Source: Acidimicrobiales bacterium (lineage in GTDB: Bacteria; Actinomycetota; Acidimicrobiia; Acidimicrobiales; Palsa-688). From it: DNA of 5,073 nucleotides. Positions 1 through 5,073 of the stretch are shown here, one piece after another. The notes under the pieces were generated by a model. The model had not been told where the DNA came from. It saw only the letters and a program-made list of their open reading frames with translations, and ran no database searches. Numbering within the stretch: the stretch's first letter is position 1; every line of letters begins with the position of its first letter. The translations under genes and the position numbers were made by a program. The stretch lies in contig JASHVH010000486.1 in assembly GCA_030039575.1 (NCBI GenBank), positions 1 through 5,073 of the forward strand, read 5' to 3'.

Positions 1-345
1 CAGACGCACCGACGCGCCGTCGACCGGCTGCGCCAGGACTCGGCTCGCCGGCAGCGCCAAGAACGGGAGGCACGGCTCACCGCACAGCAGGCGCCGAACG
101 TCGAGGAAGACGTCAGCCATCTGGCCATGGCCGAAACGGTCAGAGGAGCTTTCTTTGCTCTCGAGCCCAGTGAGCGCCAAGCCATCGAGCTCGCCTACTT
201 CGGCGGCCACACCTACCGTGAGGTAGCACGGTTGCTCCAGCAGCCCGAAGGGACCGTGAAAAGCCGGATCCGTTCGGGCCTACGCCGAATGCAACGTGAG
301 CTGGTGGCGTGGGGCGATGAGGGAAGCCAGGAGGAGGTGCGGTGA
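1..345 (+). CDS. ECF RNA polymerase sigma factor, C-terminal part (5'-truncated by window edge)
   Basis: This is the last 114 residues of an extracytoplasmic-function sigma-70 factor; the reading frame is open to the first base, so the start and most of region 2 lie outside the window. Residues 3-11 of the fragment (HRRAVDRLR) match the end of region 2.4, which contacts the -10 element. A charged linker of about 30 residues follows. Region 4 then covers about residues 50-98, with the typical L-x-P-x-E-R-x-A-I-x-L-A-Y-F-G-G start and a helix-turn-helix at about 70-92 containing EGTVKSRI, which binds the -35 element. An internal ATG at 127 would remove region 2 and is not the real start. The stop overlaps the start of the anti-sigma gene, so the two are co-transcribed and probably translationally coupled. 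The partner suggests a SigK-like group. The family call is firm; the subgroup is inferred. Confidence 0.93.
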   Translation, partial: QTHRRAVDRLRQDSARRQRQEREARLTAQQAPNVEEDVSHLAMAETVRGAFFALEPSERQAIELAYFGGHTYREVARLLQQPEGTVKSRIRSGLRRMQRELVAWGDEGSQEEVR

Positions 346-1073
346 ACCACGACGAAGCCATAGAACTGCTCGGCGCTTACGCTCTTGACGCCGTACCTCC
401 GGAGGAGACCGAAGCCGTGTCGGCCCATGTGGCCGACTGCCCCATTTGCCTGGAGGAGCTTAATCAGTACCGCAAAGTAGCGGCGGGGCTGGCGCCGCCC
501 GCCAGTCCCCCTCCGCCGGAGATCTGGGACCGTATTGCCAGCGAGCTGGGTACCGCTCCCGAACCGCTGCGGCTCGTGCGCTCGACGACCGCGGGCCGTC
601 ATGCCAGCTCTACGTGGGCGCTGAGGGCCGCGGCCGCAGTTGCTGCCATTGCGTTGGCGGTCCTCGGGTGGGAGGTCGCGCACCTCAATGGGCGGGTCGG
701 CCAATTGCAGGCCGCCGTTTCCAAATCTGGTATAGCCCAGGCCGCCAGCGCGGCGGCGCTGGAGCCGAACAGCCGGAGGTCGGAGCTGCGTTCGCCATCC
801 GGCTCGCTGACGGCGGATGTCATCGTCACCGAGGCCGGGCAGGGTTACCTCGTCGCCTCGACCCTTCCTGCGCTCCGGGCCAGCCGGACATACCAGCTCT
901 GGGGGCTCTCGGGTCAGGGTGCTGCCCCAGTATCGCTCGGCCTCCTCGGTCAAGTCCCTTCGCCGGCCGCTTTTCGCGTCGACCGTCGCGTTAGAGAACT
1001 GGCAATTAGTGCGGAACCGCTGGGCGGGACGGTCGCCCCGACCACTCCCGTCCTGGTGGAGGGCAGCGTCTGA
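342..1073 (+). CDS. RskA-type transmembrane zinc-finger anti-sigma factor
   Basis: A 243-residue membrane protein predicted to sequester the sigma factor encoded just upstream. The N-terminal cytoplasmic domain (about 1-50) carries the anti-sigma zinc-finger signature H29-x3-C33-x2-C36 after an opening (ELLGAYALDAV) typical of RskA proteins. A Pro-rich linker (52-59) leads to a single membrane helix at about 93-111. The rest (about 112-243) should be extracytoplasmic and matches the anti-sigma-K C-terminal domain, with YQLWG at 184-188, PVSLG at 196-200 and EPLGG at 225-229. The GTG start at 342 is supported by an AGGAGGAGG stretch at 329-337 and a 4-nt overlap with the sigma stop (GTGA). In the family, regulated proteolysis of the anti-sigma factor frees sigma; the signal here is unknown. 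The gene looks intact and of normal length. Confidence 0.92.
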   Translation: MNHDEAIELLGAYALDAVPPEETEAVSAHVADCPICLEELNQYRKVAAGLAPPASPPPPEIWDRIASELGTAPEPLRLVRSTTAGRHASSTWALRAAAAVAAIALAVLGWEVAHLNGRVGQLQAAVSKSGIAQAASAAALEPNSRRSELRSPSGSLTADVIVTEAGQGYLVASTLPALRASRTYQLWGLSGQGAAPVSLGLLGQVPSPAAFRVDRRVRELAISAEPLGGTVAPTTPVLVEGSV

Positions 1074-1096
1074 GGCGCTCACCGATCGAGCTCCTC

Positions 1097-1462
1097 TCAA
1101 CCGACCTCGTCGTTGAACACCCTGCGGACCTCGATCTTGCCGGTGCGGGCGCTGGGGTGGCGGGAGGCCACCTCCACTGCCTCGTCCAGGCCGGTGCACT
1201 CGATGACCTCGAACCCGGCGACCAGGTCCTTCGTCTCGGCGAAGGGACCGTCGGTCACGAGCAGCTCGCCACGCCGGTCGCGTACGGTTTTGGCCTCCGC
1301 GCCGAGCACTAGCCGGGCGCCGCTCAGGAGCCGCACCCCTCTGGCCTCGGTCTCGCCCACCCACACCGCGAGTGCGTCGGCACCCGGGCCCGGCACGCGG
1401 CAATCGTCCTCCGGCCGTGGTTCCGCCGTCTCGTCGCAACACATCAGCAGCAGGTACTGCAC
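1097..1462 (-). CDS. DGPF-domain / YCII-related protein
   Basis: A 121-residue protein of the YCII-like superfamily (dimeric alpha/beta barrel, DGPF subfamily). It opens with the usual first strand (QYLLLM at 2-7) and has the diagnostic TDGPFAETKD at 70-79, followed by a GFEVIE strand (83-88), a helix ending in RHP (101-103), and a last strand IEVRRVF (110-116). Length is normal for the family. The frame extends 47 codons further upstream, but that stretch has no family similarity. GTG at 1462 gives the correct N-terminus and has an AGGAGG at 1467-1472. The catalytic role of DGPF proteins is not established; some are encoded beside ECF sigma factors. Here the gene converges on the sigma/anti-sigma pair with a 23-nt gap, so it is not in their operon. 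It is cytoplasmic: no signal peptide or membrane segment is visible. Confidence 0.9.
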   Translation of the reverse strand: MQYLLLMCCDETAEPRPEDDCRVPGPGADALAVWVGETEARGVRLLSGARLVLGAEAKTVRDRRGELLVTDGPFAETKDLVAGFEVIECTGLDEAVEVASRHPSARTGKIEVRRVFNDEVG

Positions 1463-1466
1463 AAGC

Positions 1467-1472
1467 CCTCCT
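1467..1472 (-). promoter_or_regulatory. Ribosome binding site of the DGPF-protein gene
   Basis: Read on the minus strand, AGGAGG sits 4 nt before the GTG at 1462-1460 (5'-AGGAGGGCTTGTG). It decides the start: the alternative upstream start in the same frame would add 47 residues unlike any DGPF protein. Confidence 0.75.
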
Positions 1473-1506
1473 CTCGGGACCACTCGATAGTGCTGCCTGC
1501 AAGGGT

Positions 1507-1534
1507 CACCCCGCCAGACCGGTCTGCCGGGGTG
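1507..1534. repeat. Near-perfect 28-bp palindrome in a divergent intergenic region (candidate operator)
   Basis: The left arm CACCCCGCCAGACC and right arm GGTCTGCCGGGGTG pair at 13 of 14 positions with no spacer; the only mismatch is C against C. It lies 45-72 nt upstream of the DGPF-protein start and 134-161 nt upstream of the DUF1269-like start. No T-run follows it on either strand, so a transcription terminator is unlikely. A weak -10-like TATCGA on the minus strand (1484-1489) lies 17 nt from the palindrome, which would put the palindrome over the -35 region of a DGPF-gene promoter. The symmetry is directly visible; the regulatory role is inference. Confidence 0.5.
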
Positions 1535-1667
1535 CAGCGAGTGGCCGGATCTGAAAGGGCCCGGGGAGAACGCCACGCAGTAAGCTTCTCGGCACCTCCC
1601 CACTGCAGGTCAATATCCGTTTGTTGCCGGCTCTTCGGAGCGACTAGTCCCAAAAAGGAGGCTATTT

Positions 1668-2081
1668 ATGGCCAAGGAACGGCAACTTGCAATTTTCACC
1701 GCGGTTTACGACGACCTCGATGACGCGAAGGCTGATCTCGATGCCATTGAAAACCTTCACAAGGAAGACTTTCTCGGTACGTTTGACGCCGCCGTCATCG
1801 ACCAAAAGAGCGGGAAGCCCCACGTCGTCAAGCGGTTGGACCGCCCTGTCGTGCGCGTCATCCCGGAGGAGCTCGGGTTCGGGCGGCTCCGGCGCAAGGA
1901 GCTCAAGGAGGCGGCGGCCGAACTCGGGGCCGATCAGGTGGGCTTGATCATGATCGGAGAGCCCACCGCGGAGAAAGGCTTTGACTTGGCCATCACCCGG
2001 GCGGCAAAGGTCGTGAAGCACACCGTCGACGCCACGACTGAAGAGATCGCCGACGAGATGAAGGAAGCCGCGCAGAGCTGA
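1668..2081 (+). CDS. Small soluble DUF1269-like protein of unknown function
   Basis: A 137-residue protein. Its ends resemble DUF1269 proteins: an N-terminal half with a YDDLDDAKADLDAI helix start (residues 14-27) and a strand leading to AAVIDQKSGKPHV (41-53), and a C-terminal half with a helix rich in Lys, Ala and Glu (RRKELKEAAAEL, about 79-90), a hydrophobic strand VGLIMIGE (95-102) and a closing helix. It lacks the glycine-rich hydrophobic hairpin that most DUF1269 proteins carry in the middle, so it is probably cytoplasmic. It has many charged residues and no cysteine. The ATG start is very well supported: AAGGAGG at 1655-1661 with 6 nt spacing, suggesting strong translation. It stands alone, diverging from the DGPF gene and converging on the oxidoreductase gene. 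I recall similar unnamed actinobacterial proteins, but the family assignment is by resemblance and the function is unknown. Confidence 0.85.
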   Translation: MAKERQLAIFTAVYDDLDDAKADLDAIENLHKEDFLGTFDAAVIDQKSGKPHVVKRLDRPVVRVIPEELGFGRLRRKELKEAAAELGADQVGLIMIGEPTAEKGFDLAITRAAKVVKHTVDATTEEIADEMKEAAQS

Positions 2082-2120
2082 GCCCATCGTCTCCGCGATC
2101 CCGCCCTAGCTGCCCCAGGC

Positions 2121-2142
2121 ACGCCGGCGAATTTGCCGGCGT
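2121..2142 (+). terminator. GC-rich hairpin between convergent genes, probable terminator
   Basis: ACGCCGGC (2121-2128) and GCCGGCGT (2135-2142) form a perfect 8-bp stem around a GAATTT loop. On the plus strand it is followed by a short T-rich stretch (TTTAT counting the last stem base), 40 nt after the stop of the DUF1269-like gene, which fits a weak intrinsic terminator. It also lies 3 nt beyond the stop of the oxidoreductase on the minus strand, but there a G/C-rich sequence follows, so termination in that direction is less likely. Confidence 0.6.
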
Positions 2143-2145
2143 TTA

Positions 2146-4518
2146 TCACGCCTGTGGTCCGGGGGACGCCGACGGCGTCACCTCGACCACGAGGTGTTTG
2201 GTCACCGGCTGCCCGCTTTGGGTGCTGAAATCCGCCATCCCGCACAGTACGTTTAGTTCGGGCATGTAACCGGCGGCGCAGCCGGGTGGGATCTCGTACT
2301 GGACGGCGCGGTAGCCGTATACGGTCCGGGTAGAGCCGTCCTTGGAAAAGCTGGTGACGTCTACGAGGTCGAACTCGCCAAGACCCCGGTCCCGCATGTC
2401 GCCCGCGTTCATGTAGACCACGGTGCGCAGCCCTTTGAGGCCCCGGTAGCGGTCGTCGTTGGAGTAAATGGTGGTGTTGAACTGGTCATGCGAGCGGATG
2501 GTGGCCAGCATGAGGCGGCCGCGGCCCGGGTCGACGTCGTCGGGAAGGGCGGCCGCCGAGAACTCGGCCCGACCGGAGGCGGTCTCGAAGACCCGTTGGC
2601 GCGCGGGTTGGCTGAGACGGAAACCGTGCGGGTAGCGCGCTCGTCGGTTGAAGTCATCGAACCCCTCGAGCGCTTGGGACATGGTCTCCCGGATGCGGTC
2701 GTAGTCCTCCACGTAGGACTCCCACGGGGTGCGGCTGTCGGGCAGGGTAGCCCGGGCCATCCCGGCGACGATGGCGCACTCGGAGCGGAGGTGAGGCGAT
2801 ACCGGTTCCTTCATGCCGAAGGAAATGTGCACCATGGACATGGCGTCCTCGACTGTGACCCCCTGGTCGCCGCCGGCCTGACGGTCCTTTTCGGTGCGGC
2901 CCAGGCAGGGCAGGACCAGGGCTCGCTTGCCATGGACGATGTGGCTCCGGTTGAGCTTGGTGCTCACCTGTACGGTGAGGTCGCAGTTGCGTAGGGCGTC
3001 GAAGCTATAGGGCAGGTCGGGCGTGGCGAGGGCAAAGTTGCCACCCATAGCGACAAAAACCTTAACGTCCCCCCGGTGCATCGCCTCGATCGTGGGGACG
3101 ACGCTTAGGCCGGGCTGGCGCGGGGGGTCGAACCCGCACGCTTCCCCCAGCCGGTCGAGCCACTCCTTTGTAGGGTGGTTGTCGATCCCACACGTGCGGT
3201 TGCCCTGCACGTTGCTATGGCCCCGGACCGGGCAGGGCCCGGCGCCTTCACGCCCGATGTTGCCGCGGAGCAACAGGAGGTTGACGATCTCGCGGACAGT
3301 GTCTACGCCGTGCTCGTGCTGGGTGACGCCCAGGCACCAGGAGATGACCACCCGTTGGGACCGCAGGTAGGACTCGGCCAGCCGGCGGATTTCGGGCTCG
3401 GGGATGCCTGATCCTTGGACCAGGTCCGGCCACGGCGTCGACCGCACTAGCCCTCGGTAGTCCTCGAAACCAAGCGTGTGGTGCTCGATGAACTCCCCGT
3501 CGAGCACGGAGGGGTCATTTTCGGCCGCCTCCAGGACCGCTTTGGCCACTCCGCGGAGTAGGGCCATGTCGCCGCCTATCCGTACCTGGGCCTTCACGGT
3601 GCCCACCCGGGTCGTGTGGAAGGTGGCCATGTCCACGAACTCGTGGGGGACGATGGTGCGCCTCGAGCCGGCTTCGATGAGCGGGTTGATGTGCACCAGC
3701 TGAGCGCCTCGCCTGTCCGCCTCGGCCAGCCAGGTGAGCATCCGTGGTGCGTTGGTGGCGGCGTTGTCCCCCATCACCCAAATGGCGTCCGCCGCCTCCC
3801 AGTCGTGCAGGTCCACGGTGCCCTTGCCCGTCCCGAGCGCCGCCGTCAGTGCCCGGCCGCTGGCCTCGTGGCACATGTTCGAGCAGTCGGGCAGGTTGTT
3901 GGTACCGAACTCGCGCACCCACAATTGGTAAAGGAAGGTTGCCTCGTTGCTCAGCCGGCCGGAGGTGTAGAAGGAGGCCCGGTGCGGGCTGTCCAGGGAC
4001 CGGAGGGTGTCGCCTACCAGCGCAAAGGCGTCCTCCCAAGAGACCGGCTCGTACTTGTCGTTCGCCGCGTTGTAGCTCATGGGCTCGGCCAGCCGTCCTA
4101 TCGCCTCGAGGTCGTGGTCGCTCCATCCGGCCAATTCGCTGACGGTGTGATCGGCAAAGAACGCTCCGTCGGCCTTTGCGGGAGCCATCTCCCACGTGGT
4201 GTGCTTCACGCCGTTCTCGCAGAGGTCGAGCTTGAGGCCGCTCGGGTCGTCGGGCCAGGCACAACCGGGGCAGTCGAACCCGCCGTCCTCCTGGTTCATG
4301 ACGAACAGTGCTCGGAAACCTTCCAGCGGCTCTCCCGCGTGCTCCAGGACGCGGGCCACGCTCCTGGCCGCCCCCCACCCCGCCGCCGGGTGGTCGTACT
4401 CGTGGCGGGAGTAGTGGTCGCTCGGTGCCGGGCCGCGGCCCAATGCCGGCTCACCCTCGACGGCCCCAAGCATCAACTGCTCTTTGTACTGCGCCTCGGC
4501 GTTGTCCAATTCCGGCAT
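2146..4518 (-). CDS. FdhF/YdeP-family molybdopterin oxidoreductase (formate dehydrogenase alpha-like)
   Basis: A 790-residue protein of the molybdopterin (bis-MGD) oxidoreductase superfamily, in the clade of E. coli YdeP and mycobacterial FdhF, which is close in length. The N-terminus holds CPGC (83-86) and C100 in a C-x2-C-x13-C pattern, not the C-x2-C-x3-C-x(about 26)-C that binds a 4Fe-4S cluster in FdhH. The molybdopterin domain covers about 145-560. DCSNMCHEASG (211-221) aligns with the FdhH active site, placing C216 where FdhH has selenocysteine, followed by the conserved His217. Other family blocks are CLGVTQHEHG (395-404), RGNIGREGAGPCPVRGHSN (418-436) and LPCLGRTEKD (536-545). The C-terminal cofactor-binding domain (about 665-783) has RSHDQFNTTIYS (675-686). 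No Tat or Sec signal is seen, so it is probably cytoplasmic. ATG at 4518 has GGAGG at 4526-4530. True formate activity is not shown for this clade; the substrate and redox partner are unknown. Confidence 0.95.
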   Translation of the reverse strand: MPELDNAEAQYKEQLMLGAVEGEPALGRGPAPSDHYSRHEYDHPAAGWGAARSVARVLEHAGEPLEGFRALFVMNQEDGGFDCPGCAWPDDPSGLKLDLCENGVKHTTWEMAPAKADGAFFADHTVSELAGWSDHDLEAIGRLAEPMSYNAANDKYEPVSWEDAFALVGDTLRSLDSPHRASFYTSGRLSNEATFLYQLWVREFGTNNLPDCSNMCHEASGRALTAALGTGKGTVDLHDWEAADAIWVMGDNAATNAPRMLTWLAEADRRGAQLVHINPLIEAGSRRTIVPHEFVDMATFHTTRVGTVKAQVRIGGDMALLRGVAKAVLEAAENDPSVLDGEFIEHHTLGFEDYRGLVRSTPWPDLVQGSGIPEPEIRRLAESYLRSQRVVISWCLGVTQHEHGVDTVREIVNLLLLRGNIGREGAGPCPVRGHSNVQGNRTCGIDNHPTKEWLDRLGEACGFDPPRQPGLSVVPTIEAMHRGDVKVFVAMGGNFALATPDLPYSFDALRNCDLTVQVSTKLNRSHIVHGKRALVLPCLGRTEKDRQAGGDQGVTVEDAMSMVHISFGMKEPVSPHLRSECAIVAGMARATLPDSRTPWESYVEDYDRIRETMSQALEGFDDFNRRARYPHGFRLSQPARQRVFETASGRAEFSAAALPDDVDPGRGRLMLATIRSHDQFNTTIYSNDDRYRGLKGLRTVVYMNAGDMRDRGLGEFDLVDVTSFSKDGSTRTVYGYRAVQYEIPPGCAAGYMPELNVLCGMADFSTQSGQPVTKHLVVEVTPSASPGPQA

Positions 4519-4587
4519 TACCCTTCCTCCCTCCCCAGTGCGCGGCCGTCGTGAAGGAGACTACGGCGCTTCTCGTGGGCCGGGACC
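4519..4587 (-). other. Short gap between two same-strand genes
   Basis: These 69 nt separate the stop of the right-edge gene from the oxidoreductase start. They hold the purine-rich ribosome binding region of the oxidoreductase (GGAGG at 4526-4530, 7 nt before the ATG). I see no convincing promoter or terminator, so read-through from the upstream gene is possible. Confidence 0.4.
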
Positions 4588-5073
4588 TCAAGGACCGGCC
4601 GGCGACAGCCTTTCGCGCAAAGAAGTCTTCATTGACGGACCAAAAAAGGCGTTGTTGGAGCGGTCATGATAATACAGCCATCCTGAGGTGACACCAGTAA
4701 ACTTTTCCACCGCTTCCTGAAGATCGGCCAAGCTGTCGTACCCTGTCAGCCAGTGGACCAAGCCCAATGAACCGGTGAGGGACTGGGCGAACTGGACGGT
4801 ACTACCGATCAGCGCTTCGGCCTTCTTCGCTATTTCGACCCCCGTGGCAATAGCAATCTCATGGCGCTTAGGCGCACATAGCCCGGTCAGCGTTCTGACG
4901 TAACGAGGCGCGCTGGAGGGGATGTCGCCATAAATTATCTGGAGCAATTCTTCGTCAGGGGCTCCTTCGGCGACGTTCCGGCCCTGTTCGGTGGGTTCCC
5001 GATAGCCGGGGTTGGCCCATAGTGCATCGACCGCCTCCTCCAGCGCCGACAATTTCGGCCACCACGAAGTGAA
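4588..5073 (-). CDS. Unrecognised protein, C-terminal 161 residues (5'-truncated by window edge)
   Basis: I do not recognise this protein. The frame is open to the right edge. A TTG at 5052 could serve as a start, but no Shine-Dalgarno sequence precedes it and the seven codons before it (FTSWWPK) read as protein, so the true start probably lies outside. No signal peptide, membrane helix or known catalytic motif is visible. Counted from the edge, about residues 54-66 (YVRTLTGLCAPKR) and the next 60 residues look like strand-helix-strand-helix, with a helix rich in Ala, Lys and Glu, a strand LGLVHWLTGYDS, and an amphipathic helix LADLQEAVEKF. That pattern is compatible with a dimeric alpha/beta barrel (ferredoxin-like) fold, which is a guess. 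It ends 69 nt before the oxidoreductase gene on the same strand and could share its transcript. Codon use is mixed (ATA, AGA and CTA occur), and GC is visibly lower than in neighbouring genes. Confidence 0.72.
   Translation of the reverse strand, partial: FTSWWPKLSALEEAVDALWANPGYREPTEQGRNVAEGAPDEELLQIIYGDIPSSAPRYVRTLTGLCAPKRHEIAIATGVEIAKKAEALIGSTVQFAQSLTGSLGLVHWLTGYDSLADLQEAVEKFTGVTSGWLYYHDRSNNAFFGPSMKTSLRERLSPAGP

Noticed and set aside
213..1502. Long open frame of 429 codons on the minus strand across the sigma, anti-sigma and DGPF genes
   Set aside because: It is rich in Arg, Gly and Pro with no recognisable domain and lies opposite or out of frame with three well-supported genes; it is a high-GC shadow.
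1463..1603. N-terminal extension of the DGPF protein by 47 residues
   Set aside because: No similarity to the family, it would translate through the palindrome, and a good ribosome binding site precedes the GTG at 1462.
1463..1667. Clear sigma-70 or ECF promoters in the divergent region
   Set aside because: Apart from a weak TATCGA at 1484-1489 (minus strand), I could not find paired -35/-10 elements with acceptable spacing in either direction.
3515..4378. Open frame of 287 codons on the minus strand in another phase of the oxidoreductase gene
   Set aside because: Arg/Gly/Pro-rich out-of-phase reading of the real gene; considered as a possible frameshift remnant, but the main frame is continuous over 790 residues.
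2146..4518. Selenoprotein status of the oxidoreductase
   Set aside because: The position equivalent to FdhH selenocysteine is an ordinary cysteine codon (residue 216), and no in-frame TGA occurs.
3616..4554. Open frame of 312 codons on the plus strand inside the oxidoreductase gene
   Set aside because: Antisense to conserved blocks of the oxidoreductase, with Val/Arg/Gly-rich composition and no motif; the opposite-strand gene explains it.
4578..4600. Inverted repeat GGCCGG/CCGGCC with an 11-nt loop overlapping the end of the right-edge gene
   Set aside because: Only 6 bp, G/C-only, no T-run on the minus strand, and it overlaps the coding end; too common in high-GC DNA to call a terminator.

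Overview
The window is high-GC bacterial DNA (clearly above 60% G+C by eye) and reads like an actinomycete or a related high-GC soil or environmental bacterium. The main reasons are a SigK/RskA-type ECF sigma factor and anti-sigma pair, a DGPF (YCII-like) protein, a small DUF1269-like protein, and an FdhF/YdeP-type molybdopterin oxidoreductase of the kind common in Actinomycetota. The phylum is an inference; no rRNA or other marker gene is present.

Layout. At the left edge is the 3' part of an ECF sigma factor gene (1-345, +). It overlaps by 4 nt a gene for a membrane-anchored zinc-finger anti-sigma factor of the RskA type (342-1073, +). Facing them, 23 nt away, is a DGPF/YCII-family gene (1097-1462, -). 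A divergent intergenic region of 205 nt follows. It holds a near-perfect 28-bp palindrome (1507-1534) and, at its right end, the strong ribosome binding site of a small soluble DUF1269-like protein gene (1668-2081, +). A GC-rich hairpin (2121-2142) separates that gene from a convergent 790-residue FdhF/YdeP-family molybdopterin oxidoreductase gene (2146-4518, -). Upstream of that gene on the same strand, after 69 nt, is the end of an unrecognised gene cut by the right edge (4588-5073, -). Its base composition and codon use look less GC-rich than its neighbours.

How the genes work together. Only the sigma/anti-sigma pair forms an obvious functional unit: the anti-sigma factor holds the sigma factor at the membrane until a signal releases it. 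DGPF proteins are known neighbours of some ECF sigma factors, so the convergent gene may be linked to this locus, but that is inference. The oxidoreductase has no Fe-S or cytochrome partner subunit and no fdhD-like gene within the window. I found no mobile element, CRISPR array, tRNA or rRNA gene, and no clear sign of a wholly new multi-gene system. The points most worth a second look are the palindrome, the unrecognised right-edge gene and the partnerless oxidoreductase.
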